Shown: positions 27,961 through 40,468, counted from the first letter of the stretch. The stretch: 64,000 nt of DNA from Paragonimus westermani (GCA_008508345.1 QNGE01001277.1:62001-126000); one strand, 5' to 3'. The notes: generated by a model from the sequence alone, not told the origin. Translations and numbers: made by a program.

Positions 27961-29137
27961 TGAGTTATGTGCCTTCACTTAAAACAAGCGGCTGGGCATA
28001 CTGCACCTGTGGTCCTAAGCTGTATAGCTTAAAATTCAGATTTGGTTAGACAAAAGCTTGCATCAATAGAACACTCTAGTCACTCAGATACGATTTAAAC
28101 ATTATTGCTAGTGTCGTCCCATTGTCGTATCCAACACACTTTTTTCACTGGGATTGAGGCGCAATTCACATCCCGATGCATACTATGGACAAGTGGATGC
28201 ACATACCTTAGTTTTGGAAGGTTGTTCGGTACCTGATTAAGCATTTCCACGGATATCATTGAAAAATGGCAGGTCGAAAATGTAGTTTGAACTGTCAGTG
28301 AGTGGTCAACGGCTTCACTGAGAATTCACTCAGTTTTAAGCAGAACCGTGACTGGAAACAGTGGTGACTTCACCCTAATGAATGAGGGACCATAATTCGA
28401 TGGACTGACCCACTGCTGCGAAGTAAGCTGTTGGAAACGAGCTTTTTGTGTGGATCCACCGGATAGCTAAATAATCTTCGGATGGTACGAGATGAAGTAG
28501 CCAAGACCTGGAGGGGAATTGTGATGTACTAGATTACTAATCTGGCGGAGTCAGTCTATTCAAATCTCACTTTCGAGGATAACAACTGATAGTGCACGTC
28601 TTACACTTGAAAAACACTGCATTGTTATCCAGTAAAATACACATTTCCACTTGGCTCATAATAGCTACTTGCTTATAACAGTGTGTACCGCTTCCAACTC
28701 CAGTCCCAGTGGCCATTGACAAGAATTTGTAGCGTTTATGAAGGAAAGGCAATCAATTGGATTATACGGTCACTCCGACAATCTTTGAGGGTGTTCATCA
28801 GGCTCGAAAAGAGGAAAATTTATAATCAATCTCGTACGATGAAAGAACTGATTTCGTCACAGAATAATCGTGTGAATAGACAATATATGCAGGGCCCTAA
28901 GGTTTTTCATTCGTAAGGAGCAAGGATAATGTACAATCAGAATAGGATAATGGAGGAAATATTGCATGACTACATTTGAAATAGTGTCACTCTAGAAATG
29001 AGTACACGCAACCGGTACAATCGACAGTTCTGATTTTAGAGCAAACAGATGTTGAAAACTGAGGTGGTAAGTAATGAGAATAAATCACAGTTTCTCAGGT
29101 GAGGCAGTATTTGGACTCAATGGTTAGAACATTAAAC
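27961..29137. other. Downstream flank of the main gene, nothing recognised
   Basis: No recognisable gene or repeat. A tRNA-like B-box fragment (CTATTCAAATCTC near 28558) is isolated. I did not find a clear minus-strand AATAAA just below the stop codon at 29138. Confidence 0.4.
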
Positions 29138-30401
29138 TTAACGTGCGGAATACCTAATCTTTTGGGTCCATGAGAGTTTGGATGGTGATGGAACGTCTGA
29201 AGATGAGTTGTTGTAGGGTTGTAAAGAAAGAGAGCTGGGTTGGCTTGTGTGCAGATCGTTTCCCACGATGTTGTCCAAAGGATGTTGTCGATCTGCACAG
29301 CACTTCAGTTTTATCTGCTTCCTAGTGAGTAGTGACGGTAAAACCTTCGGGCTAGAAAGCGGTTGCGATGACTTTGCAAACTGACAAACGGAAGTTCTTT
29401 TGGAGGAGGCAACCCGAGAAACTGCACGCCTCAATAGAGAAAATGATATCAAGCTGGATCGTTTGCCTTTTTTGCTCGCCTCTGGCAGGCACTCGTCAAG
29501 CGTGCGACCCACTCTAGCTGTTCTGCACTTATCTTTTCCAGCCGGTTGTGTGTATACTTCGCTACTAAGGCTACCAACTGGAGAAGAGTTGGTATGGAGT
29601 GGGGATCCAGTGAGTGTGATTTTGCAGGAATCGAGAGAATTGACGCGACAGCGATTTACAAGTTTTGTTCGATGTACCTTGCTGAATGAAGGATCATCTT
29701 CTGTGTCGTTGTCAGAAATGCTCAAAACACCTTCATCTTCATCACCCCGTCCGTCTACTTTAGAGGGAACCGTGACTGAGGTGGGCCAATCCTCGACAGT
29801 ATTTGGATGATACTGAACCAAATTTGGCAGGGCGTCCTTTTCAGATAAACAGCTACATATGCATTTCATTCGAGTGGAATCGCTATGAGCTTCACCGCAA
29901 TTCAATTCTTTGTCGTCCTGATTACATACAGCGCGTCGACCCCGATCATGTGCTTCGCGAAGCTGAACGCGTTGCGTACACATGATGGTGACTAGGCAAT
30001 CTCCTTGTACAGCAGACTGGTCTGCACTAATACACAAGGGAGAGATCGGTTCCTCTCCGGCGGAATGTGCACTTTTCAAGGAGAGGCGTGCCGGTAATCG
30101 AACTGCTGAGCTAGCAGTCCGTATGGATGAGTCACACTTCGAGTCAGTCAGGTATGTGGAGCCACTGGTTTGTGATGACAAACAAGAACAACCAGAAGTT
30201 GACCAGTTAGACGAAGACGTGTGTGAGGCTAAGGTGACCTGCTTAGGAGGCACACAGTGCATCGCAGTGGCTGTGATGCCAAAACTCACAGATCCATTAA
30301 CAGCTATGTGTTTATACATGCGCAGATTTGAGAGGGGCGTGCCTGAAAAACTCTCAAGTGATTTTCTTGGTACTGGTTGAGCTGAATTCATTCGAAGAAA
30401 T
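29138..30401 (-). CDS. Main gene, terminal exon
   Basis: Three AGs near 30400-30445 could be acceptors. The one ending CTTCTGTTTTCAG has the best pyrimidine tract and is the only one giving the required phase 2. The exon then runs 420 codons to a TAA. Sequence is Ser/Thr-rich with an acidic patch (ISDNDTEDDPSFS) and a basic patch (KKGKRSSLISFSLLRRAVS). Plus-strand frames opposite this exon are shadows. Confidence 0.75.
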
Positions 30402-33400
30402 CTGAAAACAGAAGACGTGGCTGAATAAGACACTATCAACAAACCTGTACACCAAGACAAAAAGGATGCAGACCGAATTTACGCATTAATCAGCCAAACA
30501 CACGTCCAGTATTAACCATCATTATCCAAAAAACGGACAAACAATTAACTCCACGATTACTCACCATCATCTGAGAATCAGGACTGTGTTCAAACAAAAA
30601 TACTAATATGGTATGTGATCGACAGCATATGGCCAGAAACTAACTAGATACTGATAATGACAGTCTACCGGCCTTGATAGACAAACACAAACGACACTTC
30701 TAGGTGTTGACAACTGAACTGTAACCGACTTGTCATTGGTTGAAAAATAATCTCCACTGGTTGCGTTATTTGGGTCTAAGTCGGATCGAAGGTACAGATT
30801 TATTTAGTCATCTAACCGATCAGCATGATCAAAATTAGACAACAAAGTTACCTTCATTATTCTAACACAGAACGCGACATCAGCTACCCCGTAAGCACAC
30901 CGATCGAGCAAAAAAGTGGGGACTCACCTGAGCGATTTTCTGCCGGGGAACTCTAGTGCCTTTGTTCGCAGTCGACGACTACCTGAGGCATTCTTACATT
31001 CAAGCAGATCATTTGGTGAAAACATCGGCATTCCGAATACGGGTAACGAATGAGCTCGTAGTAAATACAGCCCAAGAACAGTAGGTCTGTTTGAACTGCC
31101 AGCATTCAGTTGTGCCCAGCTCTCGTCCAGAAACATCTGCTCCATTATGCTTGTATCTGAAGTGGATCGCCGCAGTTGACCAACACCAACCTTGTTGCAT
31201 CGGGAAGACAAGCATCTGCTCCATTGAGCACGAGACATCTGATCGCGGATTAATAAAAAAAAGCCGACGACTGTGTTAAGAGACACCCTTATTGATAAAG
31301 GAATATGTTCAACCCGATTCAATGGGACAGTACGACCACTAACATATACCTTGTGAACCGTTCAACTGCGAAGGCGATGTGTGATGTTCTGGGAAGGACA
31401 TTATATTACTTACTGTGTTACTGTGTCAGCGAGAGTAAGGTAATGATCATTACCCGCAACGCTCGTGGCTACCAGCATGATTGGAATACTGGTTCATTGA
31501 CTGACTTAATATGCTATGGTGATCGAACATCATCATCACAGACAGCAATACATCAGTGGTTCACACTAATGCTTNCCGGAGTTCAAATCCCGGCCGTGGC
31601 AAGGATATGCACTACTGACGAGCTCTAATGAGAGCGAAACTCGAGTCTAGTGCTTCTTTTCGAAAGAGGCTGGCTGGAAAGTCTATGTGAATGCGAACGC
31701 TGCGATCAAATGTGAGTGATGGTCAACTTGAAAATAAACCAAATCCCCGACTACTCATCAGTAACCGACTCTGTGAGTCGCGATGACCCCAGCCCGGCAG
31801 ACGAACTCGATCGACAGTGGCCAACCCCTTGGTGAACGACTTCATTTCCCTACGCCACGTCATTATCTGACCACCTCGAATCTTACACCAGTCGGTCGCA
31901 GTGTCAGCGAACAGTGCTCGGTGTGGAAGACGACTAGCTGGCATCCTTAATACGTGACCTAACCATCTGCAGTCTCAGACTCTCAGACAAATGATAGCAG
32001 TACAGACATATTACCTATCGGTGTACACAAGACAGTACGGTAAAGAATTCTGGCCGTAAAAGTTGATAGAAGTTGGTTACTCAAGAAAAGTGGCAGGATC
32101 TCTTTCAGATGATTATCAATGCAACGCAAACACACGCATTCCGAAGAAGTCCAAATGTATGGATGTAGGTATGTAAGCGGGAGAACAAGCATCTCTTATT
32201 GTTGACAATTCTGCATCAGACGAGTATCACCAGTTACTTAAATTAGTGGATAACACAGAGAGAACACAGGTATGATGATCTAGCCTGGGGAATTCAAATT
32301 TAGTTTAATACGTACGAGGACTGGCTGGCACGCACAAAAGTTGAGACTTCTAATTTTGTAAGCAAAGAATAGTCTGTAAAGTAATTCCCTGAACCTAAAA
32401 CGGCCGCGTATGAAATGTGGAGAGAAAACTTGAAGCTAACGTAACAAGAAGCGCTGACAAATCGCAGAACCAGCAAGGGATCGTATAAGCCTATTCCTTC
32501 AAGCGAAACACATTGATTCATTAGTGAAATTTCAAACTGTGCTGGTAAGAGTTGTTGGATGTGTTGATAAAGGACCCATGAAAGGAAAACAGCACGACAG
32601 AAGGGTGAACGCTGAACTGTCACCAAAAAATGGCAGATTAGTGCACAAATCTCTGTGTACCACCTGAAGTTATATCGATATCGAAACAAAATACAGAACA
32701 CCGGTTGATCGTTAACAAAACTCACATTATTTCCGAATTCATTCAACCTGGGTTCGGAATGGATGCCAACATTTTGTTTCCAAAAAGCTTCTGCATGCTT
32801 GGTTCTGTCTGAACAATGTAGATGAGGAGATTGTTCTAAGGGGACTGTAGTCATCTCATGAATATCTTCCGTTATCCACGGCTTATCACGGTTCCCAGGA
32901 ATCCTGTGATGTGCGCCACCTGCTTCCTGTGAAACTTTCGTGGACATCACAGATTTACGCCTAAAAAATGAACCAACTGTCGACGAATGTGGAAGAGTGT
33001 GTGATTTGTAAGTGCAGTCTGGAGAGGGAAGGACGCTGTTTACTGTCAGGTATTTGTCAGTTGCTTTTAAAGGGTCACGTACATGGTGAAAGAAATGGAA
33101 TAGCGGTTGTATAGATAACCTTCGCGAACGAGCAGATCGCTTTGTTTCCTGCGAAATACTTGTGTTGCGAGAAACGCTTTCAGGTACAACACTGCTTGCT
33201 CGAGATGTCGACAGAGAGGCCGGCTGTGATGCAAGACTTGGCGGCGGTTCGTTTGTTTGAGCGTTTTCGGATTTTAAATATCGATTCAATGAAACAGGTG
33301 AGGAGACGGTATTCCAAGGTAAATCACCCAGCAGATTTGATGAGCATAACCTTGAAGAGCGTTTAGGCAGAGTAGATAAGGCCCAATTTCTGGTTTTATT

Positions 33401-36400
33401 GCGCAAAGGGCGCCAGGTTTTCCGCGATCGTATGGAAGGAGTCGTTTTCGCAGTAGTAAAGTGCGCTTCATCACATCGCGTATCCAACGAACCTTTGCCC
33501 AGTTGCGTTCTAAGATGTTCCATTTCCACAACGATTTCCTTTAGCTGGAAATACATAAAATGTTCATCAAGTTCGAGTCTACCTCAACAACTAAGTGCAT
33601 GCTAAAGGAACCAGGGACATTAATAGCAACTGATCATCTTACAAGCATTTGTAATAATATGGAGTGAACACCCCTGAGATAAGATGAAAGACAGCGTTCA
33701 CCAGACCGGAATCCCAAAACGTTAGTCAGAATCGGATATGGATCTACGGTTCCAGTGGCTAGCCCAGTTAACTAACGTTCAGTCATCGTGAGACGACTGA
33801 CCAACGGCAGTATTGGATCAGGTTAGTTCTAACCTCCATTGCAGGTCCACTTAATTATTCAGGTACTTCAGGCAAGCTTCGTGTATAACTAATCGTTAAC
33901 CAATATTTCATATTTTTGGACGAACCTCGGAGCGCAAAACCATTCGGCCAAACAGTAAGTGTTTAGCTTGGATAATGTCATGGCATTGAACTCGAGCGTA
34001 GCATAACTTTCACAGACTGCCAGGTAACTTTTTTCATGGTTACGCATCACTTAAAAAATAAAGTTTTGCACTAATGTACCACAACTCGCTCGCAAAAAGC
34101 ACACATCATTTAAACTCTGAACTAAATCACTGCTGGGCACTCTTATCAATTGCTGGTCGATTGCAAGAGGTGGCAATAATTTTTATAGGAAAATTCACAC
34201 CACAGGTTCATACAAAGAAGTTAAATTATATTATTTCAATAATTCAAACTCAGACTTGTGGGAGGAAATAGGAAGAGGACATTTTAATGCATGAATGTTT
34301 TACCTCAATTCTCGTGTTTGTGAGAAGCGAACAGATTTGCACTATTCACGACAGATGATGACAGACAACCTCGTGCTGAAGTACCATGATATTCGTGTCT
34401 ATTTCGTTCAGCAAACTGGCTAACTAATCAAGAATAACTAATGGATGGCTTCAACATGGTTGAATAGTCTTAGCTAGAGTTAACGCAACGACTAATATAT
34501 TGCTTCTGCAGCCTAATATCTACTCCGACATGAGTGTGAGCAAACTCCTACATGTGGTATCCTACCATGCGAAGTCGCAGGTCAGGAGGGTGGTAGTGTA
34601 CACCGTGTTCAGATTGAGATTCCACGTCCACTCTGAGGAATAGTGTACATTTCCCCGAGAAATAACAAATCAGTCGATTCTGCCCAAACTGGACGAGACA
34701 AAGATTTAGCCGAATCTGGACATTCTAATGCAGTGTACAAGTTGTAACATTATAGACAAACAACTACTCATCAGAAGATGCAACTTACTTTACGATAATT
34801 TGCCTTATAGGCAACTTTGTAGGCATCACGTTTTGTTTCCGCTGCTCTTTGTTTATGAACTGTGTGTAGCTGAGAGATAACTGCAAAGTCAACCTCAAGT
34901 TTACGTAGTTTCAGCTCTGCCGCTGCTCGTGAAATATCTAATTCCGATTCCTCTCGCTGAAGTCGTGTCACTCCAGGATCTGCGTTTGAAGCCCCAGTGG
35001 ACGTGGAATCAGTCGTTTTCTCTGGTGACGTTTCAGTCAGGAGAATATTCGGTTGCGGAGACATAGAAGCGGCGGGGTAAGAGGGAAGACGGGTGGAAGA
35101 ATGGCGTTGAGAGTCGGCTATAATCCCAGCTTCACAGATGCTGGCAGCGGTGTTCTCGTGAGTGGGAGTATGATCGGCCGTGGTCGGTGTAGCAGCCAGA
35201 TCTTCTTGTGAAACAGAATCTGCCGGTCGCCTGTGTGTTTGAGTCCAGTCTCCAGCGCTATAAGAAGGCTGATGTAGGCTGAGTGTTTTGGGTTTATACC
35301 GGGTTTTCGACTCAACTTTACCGCGGGTGTGAAGTGATGTAACCATCGAACTTGAATGCTGAAGTAGGGAGCATGTAACGTGTATCGTGCAAATGGTGGA
35401 CATTTCATCGGAAAAGAGACGCTTTCATGTCTAACGAACTAACACCGTGGGCGATGAGAAAAAATTTAATTTTTTTATTAAAACCGTACTAAACAGAAAC
35501 ATCCATTAAACTGTCAAAGGTGGTGAGATTTTGGCAAACACTGAGAATAACACAAAGTTAGGAGCAAGTTGTAATACTCTAGGTTTCAACCACATCGGGT
35601 GTCGTAATCAAATCACTCCAGTCAAGAAGCATGCCAAGCGGTGAATACTTCCTTCAGACGCGAGTGTCGAATGACAAGCCACAGCCAATTTCTTCATCGC
35701 CCATAAAGTCCAGCAGTAACTACCCTCTTGCTGGTAAACGAGATAAGGTTCCCCAGGCTGGTCTTGTGAATCAGAGTAAGCAAACACTTGATTACAGGTA
35801 TGGTTAATCACAAGTTGTTCAGCCGGCGTCCTCATCGAGAAGGTCAGTCCTCAGGACAGACTAGTCAGTGGGGTACCAGTGTCTGGAGAAGCGGTAATTT
35901 ATAGTTTCAAACCAAATCCGGTTGGAGGCCAAGTATGATGGAGAAATCAACGATGGATAGATGCAAGCATTAGATCTGATGGGAGCGTCTGAGTGTTCGA
36001 ATTGGCTCTTGTTGTAGTTGGACTTAGAGAACACCTGTTAATCCAGTGAGAATGCTGTGACTGAGATAAGTTGCATACACACACATACACGGTTGGCGAC
36101 ATCAGTCTCCGAATTACTCATTAAAAGTGACTGGAATCAAAAGACGCTTTTTAGTAGCAAGTAGCTGGCAATGCACCACTACCAATAGCACTCACCTACC
36201 TCGTATCTATTATAAACTTGAAGAACCAAGACCAGCAGGCACGTGAATGCAGGCTCCTGTGGTCCAGTCGGCCAGTTCTAATTGACCGGATGGTAAACTG
36301 ATACAAAGCTAAAACCGCAGGACCTCGCAAACAAACTAAGAGATTTCAGTAGTAGGATCAAAACTGGAAAGAAATGCATTGAGAAGATACGGTGAGAATA

Positions 36401-38996
36401 CAATTATAGTTCAGTGCACTTTAGATATCAGGAGGAACAAAACAAACACTCAGATTTGGACTGATAATCAAATGAAGCCTTCCACGCAACAATGCTGAAG
36501 CAAAGAAGGAGCAAAAGGTCATCAAGATACAAGTTCCTAGAAAAGAGAATGGATAATTTACCAAACTCCAGGGGGTCTTTGTCCCTTCTGTGACGGTGTG
36601 CTGTGAGTACGTCGATGACACATGCGAAATGCACAAAAATAGTAAAGATGGGGATCACTGGCTGATAACAACGAAAGGAATCCGATAATCAACAAGCTAA
36701 GCTCGTGTTCGGATTTCACTGTATTTGATATACATCACACTAGCCAACAAGCGTATCAGAAGCTTATCAGGGAACAAAGTACTGTATTATTACTTACCAG
36801 GGATGTGTTTCTGCGTTCACGCATGGGGTTTACATAGCCACGTGAAAATGTACTCGCTCGTCGAATAAGCTGGCGGGGTAACGGATATGAGGTACCCTTC
36901 AAAGGTTGTGTATTTTGCCCCAATAGTGTACGCAAGTCATCATACCCTTCGGGGAGAGTTCCAGTCAGGACCTACAAAAGTCGATATGGAACATATCGAG
37001 TAAGTTGCTCACGATGTCCACTTATGCTGTCATCATTAAAACAAATTTTCTAGGTGGATCGCGGATGCGGCAGTTTTGATTTTTACTCACTGACCGACCC
37101 TGATTAAATCACCTTACCATAATTGACGATAGCTTATTTGCTGAACGTTCGAATTTATTGGTATTGGTATCTTCGTCGAGCATGGCATTTAGGTTGCAAA
37201 GGTTTCATCAATAACCGAGGCGACATCATCAGTACGTAAGTGTTTCAGCGTATAGTTCAAATGTTTGGATGGAAGCGGCGTATATCCTACTTAGAGACAA
37301 ACTCAATTCAGTCCAGATAAACTACGGGATGCAAAGAGTACACTCTTCAGCCTGGTCAGCAACAATAGCTGATTTGAAAACCCGAGCTGACATGAGGCGT
37401 CTAATGACGATGCAACATTGTTCAGGTCCAGTTGAGCACGAGCTAGATAGGATGCAATATATGATTTAAGATATGTGCACCTAATCTACAAGAGTTTTAA
37501 AAAAAGTCATCGAAACCACTCACCCATTCCTCGTGCACCAAATGAAGTAGTTCACTGTTCAAACGAGTCAGTTGTGCATTTAGCTCGGACTGGCGTGTGT
37601 ACAGTGAGCGTACATATCGGTCATCCAGACTGGCCAAATCATCTGATTGCCTGGTTGATCGAGAGGACGATCGAGAACGCAGAGACAGATTTGGAACTTC
37701 GTACATCATGTTCGGGCTGTGGTTATTCTGGATCGACTGATCGGATGAAACACCTGTTAGGGAACACAGGTAGACAGTGAAAACCAGCAAAATGGATAGT
37801 TGAATGAGAATTTGGAACAACGTACTCAGACGACACTTGCAGGCGGGCATACGGATTAAATAACAGTTGGGAGGACGATGCCCCGTCATTTTTACTGAAT
37901 GCATGATTGATGAAACCACCCGCTTTTTAAGAAATTTCAGTCTGATAACAGATGCATAAAAGCAAACGGAGAAATAACATTGATATATTCTAATCAGACA
38001 AAATTAACACAACTACCCTTATAACGGGCACTTCAGCATGAGTAACGAAAAGCGGAGGAAAGAGAAATTAATTTGGGGCAAGCGTGCAACCGCATCATAG
38101 AGCACACGTTATAACAACTCATCGGCGATGACTACAGCTGACTATGCTGATGTCGACATTGTTGGCACGGCAACAAACATGACCCGATAAGTAATGGACT
38201 TCGGGGTCGAAATCGTCGAATAATATACAGTGAGAATTGATGAACCCAGTTCGGCACCATCACAGTTTCACTATGACAGCAAGCGCGGAGGGTATAAATT
38301 TGAAACGCAGTTTACTCAGTGACACAATTCATGATTGCTGTTCTATTTGGCGAAACGATGATGAGGTCAATTGGCGCGTAACGTATTACCGTGTGGTTGG
38401 TTTGATTGGACAAGATCTATCTTGGATCACCCGTTTTATATTGATCGCAACCATTACGACATTGTCCAGACTCAAACCGTCAAACCACATTGATCGGTTT
38501 CACCCAGACCGTGACCACCTGCTGAGTTCAAGTTAGTGTGAAATCGGCTACAGGGTGAACATATTCCGACATTTAAGTCTCAAGGGGGCTGAGCATGGAT
38601 GGGATGGTGATGTACAGAAACAGAAATGGCATGAACTTCAAGATTTCATTCAGTAAAAAGATGCAATAAAATTAATGGTTAACTGTGGGGGTAAATATAC
38701 TCACATCTGGGCAGAGTCATGCTTTGGTTGTTTCCAGTTTGTTCCCACTGATTAACGGCCCAGGGAGTTCTTAGCCCATAGTCCGTCTGAGTTAGGGTCG
38801 GGATTGTACCCGGCCGGCCGGATGTCTCGTAGTCAATTAGCTCAAGGGGACTGGGAGAAAATTCATCGATGTGAACACATTCTACGAAATCCGACTCTGG
38901 TTCTTCACGCAGTGCAATCTCGAGAGTTGGAGTTATTGAGACATGCTGAGAAAGCTTAGTTGAACTGCTTCGTTCAGTTCCTGCGGTTTGAGGAAA
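29138..38996 (-). CDS. Large spliced gene: Ser-rich coiled-coil protein, six exons
   Basis: Six minus-strand open segments join in frame: 38996-38705, 37753-37524, 35358-34789, 33544-32726, 31238-30928 and 30401-29138. All five introns start GTGAGT or GTAAGT and end AG after pyrimidine-rich stretches, and the phases match at every join (1, 0, 0, 0, 2). The joined frame is 1161 codons plus a TAA stop, open at its 5' end. Coiled-coil stretches lie at about residues 144-174 and 309-379; the rest is Ser/Thr/Pro-rich and probably disordered. No signal peptide or membrane segment remains after splicing. The second coiled coil, ending LKEIVVEMEHLRTQL, loosely resembles the syntaphilin/syntabulin coiled coil (mitochondrial anchoring, kinesin adaptor), but coiled coils match easily and the usual C-terminal membrane anchor is absent. 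Function is therefore unassigned. The gene model is well supported; 5' exons and promoter are not resolved. Confidence 0.75.
30928..31238 (-). CDS. Main gene, penultimate exon
   Basis: The acceptor is ATTAATCCGCGATCAG|ATGTC, with a T run just upstream, and the donor CGCTCAG|GTGAGT; 311 bases, phase 0 in and 2 out. It encodes MSRAQWSRCLSS, then QLRRSTSDTSIMEQMFLDES and LGLYLLRAHSLPVFGMP. No family recognised. A skipped exon between this and 32726 cannot be excluded, but none is needed for phase. Confidence 0.65.
31545..31764 (+). repeat. tRNA-derived SINE copy, in an intron
   Basis: It holds the B box GGAGTTCAAATCCCGG, then CCGTGGCAAGG, the body ACTACTGACGAGCTC, and an end near GACTACTCATCAGTAA shared with the copy at 54765-54945. 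A single N at 31575 falls where the region between A and B boxes should be; the A-box half (CAGTGGTTCACAC) is just before it, so about 18 bases appear lost at the N. Orientation is antisense to the host gene. Confidence 0.8.
31772..31975 (-). mobile_element. RTE-type LINE fragment, ORF 3' end
   Basis: The minus strand encodes RWLGHVLRM, SRLPHRALFADT, GGQIMTWRREMKSFTKGL and RVRLPGWGHRD, the C-terminal region of RTE-type endonuclease-reverse transcriptase polyproteins. It closely matches the segment at 51713-51880. It is truncated at both ends. A SINE in the opposite orientation starts within a few bases of its 3' end. The host intron lies between the exons at 31238 and 32726. Confidence 0.85.
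32726..33544 (-). CDS. Main gene, long low-complexity exon
   Basis: The acceptor is TATGTATTTCCAG|CTAAAG and the donor GGAAATAAT|GTGAGT; exactly 273 codons, phase 0 at both ends. It starts with the end of the coiled coil (LKEIVVEMEHLRTQL), then basic and Ser-rich sequence (KTWRPLRNKTR, SLASQPASLSTSRASS). The open frame continues past the donor into intron sequence with a different, hydrophobic composition, which supports the donor choice. Confidence 0.75.
34789..35358 (-). CDS. Main gene, exon with second coiled coil
   Basis: The acceptor is CTCCCTACTTCAG|CATTC and the donor CGTAAA|GTAAGT; exactly 190 codons, phase 0 at both ends. The first two thirds is Thr/Ser/Pro-rich (SVSQEDLAATPTTADHTP). 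The last 55 residues are helical and charged, with ELKLRKLEVDF and RAAETKRDAYK, and continue into the next exon. Confidence 0.75.
35542..35593 (-). repeat. 52-base segment shared with 25.4 kb
   Basis: In inverted orientation this matches 25373-25424 at 45 of 52 positions. It shares GTGGTTGAAAC and TAGAGTATTACAACTTGC. It lies in the intron upstream of the exon at 35358. Probably a fragment of a PLE-like terminal repeat. Confidence 0.55.
37152..37265 (-). repeat. Solo Penelope-like terminal repeat, diverged
   Basis: It matches the left terminal repeat of the element at 46240-46360 in the same orientation: GGCATTTAGGTTGCAAA, GGTTTCATCA, GACATCATCAGT and CGTAAGTGTTTCAGCGTATA are shared with scattered substitutions. 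No coding part accompanies it. It lies in an intron of the main gene. Confidence 0.75.
37524..37753 (-). CDS. Main gene, exon with first coiled coil
   Basis: The acceptor is GTTCCCTAACAG|GTGTTTC and the donor GAATGG|GTGAGT; 230 bases, phase 1 in and 0 out. It begins VSSDQSIQNN, has an Arg/Ser run (LRSRSSSRSTRQS), then a heptad-like segment with SELNAQLTRLNSELL that ends HEEW. The apparent membrane segment upstream in the unspliced frame is intron, not protein. Confidence 0.75.
38705..38996 (-). CDS. Main gene, first resolved exon
   Basis: The acceptor is a long pyrimidine tract ending CTTTTTCTCTCTCAG, then TTTCCTCAAACC. The donor is CCCAGAT|GTGAGT. Phase is 0 in and 1 out; 292 bases. It encodes an acidic, Ser-rich stretch (SITPTLEIALREEPESDF, DEFSPSPLELIDYE). 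Because it starts at an acceptor, at least one upstream exon must exist. Confidence 0.7.
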
Positions 38997-40468
38997 CTGA
39001 GAGAGAAAAAGCAAACAGAATGCACAGGGATATATGGGATTTATTCAATCTAAAGCATCAGGTATTTACTCATGAATCAGACAGTGGACGGGGTTTTGAA
39101 TACCGTCACAAGCTTGTGGTGTACTTTTACTGGGCGGTCGGCGAGGCGAAACAGGACGGTCATCGTAAAATGCAGTCGAACGTGGCGTGGTAGATGACCT
39201 TTTATCGGGGTGGGGGCGGGGAGTGGGTGGTCAAAGTGACGAACAGGAACATGCCTAATCATGCACGTACTCCTCGTGTGAATCGCATGAAGACGGTCAC
39301 TATTGTTCATTCGCGCTGACACACATTTTGAACCTGCAGGCACGCGCAACATCCATGCCAAAATGATACCGCGTACACTATACAGGGACGATGAACCAGA
39401 ATTAGTGGACGTACACATTGAGTTAGTTTGCCAAACAGATTAAAGGGGGACAAAAGTTAACCAATTATCCTATTACGATTTTAACAATAATTCGTTTACT
39501 AGCTTGATTATCTTTGATACTAGTGTCATCTGCCACTTGTGTCCTGAATTTGGTCGCAATGTCCAAGAGCACACAGGAAGTGTTCGGGTACCGGAGTTCG
39601 GACTTCAACTCGTCACCGCTACTACCAACAAGTCTCTTTGGTAACGTTTACTCCAGACTTCTAAAAACAGCCGCTTGTTTCAAATGTATATAGCCTGATA
39701 AGGAAGCTATCAGATTGATACATGTCCTACACCGACACAAGGGCGACAGAAAAAGGAGAAACTAGACAGCTGATTTCGAATAACCTTTATTTCAACTGTT
39801 AATCGGTTCCACAAAATTTCCTACTCCAGATTCAAAGTCTCCTCCAATTGATTATTAAACACGCAAAACGGTCTGCTGATTTGACTCTTCCGAAATCTTT
39901 CAACTAGTATATAATTTCTTTTGTATGTTCTTTCTTGTGACATGGCAAAGGAAATGGCAAACTGTTTGCAGATTCATAATTTGCTCAACACCTGTGGCGC
40001 TACACACAGCGTTATATGAGGGGATGTTGAGAAGTCCAGGAAACCTAGGTAACGTTCTAATTGTTGCGAGGTAAAGCATAGGTGAACAACTGATAGTAGA
40101 ATGAAGGAATAAATGAGTAGTGAAATAAACCACAAGTTTTATGCACCAGGCATTGTTATCGAAAGCATGTGCGTCTAATATGTGACGAGTACCCAGTCAG
40201 TCCATTGTCTATTCGAATGAAGCCCACAGTAATTATGGTTCATATTATTCATTTCGAAAGTTGTCCCCAACCTGATGAAAACCTGTGTGGAGACTAAAAG
40301 CCGAAACAGTAAAGTACTGTACAGAACATATCATAGGTTATTAATGAATGGAAGGCTAGCGATTTGGTGATTAAGTCAACAGACGAGCCAGATGATTGGT
40401 ATTCAGATTCGATTCGATTAAAATTTGATAAAACAGGTGTGATTTTAATGCAGCAATGTGTAACGTAC

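Noticed and set aside
29400..30380. Several long plus-strand frames
   Set aside because: They lie opposite the terminal exon of the minus-strand gene and are its shadows.
32300..32725. Hydrophobic C-terminal half of the 418-codon frame
   Set aside because: It follows a good GTGAGT donor and changes composition sharply, so it is intron.
37754..37919. Apparent membrane segment before the 37.5 kb exon
   Set aside because: It is the pyrimidine-rich intron end read as protein; the acceptor at 37754 removes it.
40262..40315. CTGATGA followed by GAAAC, hammerhead-like
   Set aside because: No convincing stem between the two motifs and no repeat match elsewhere in the window.
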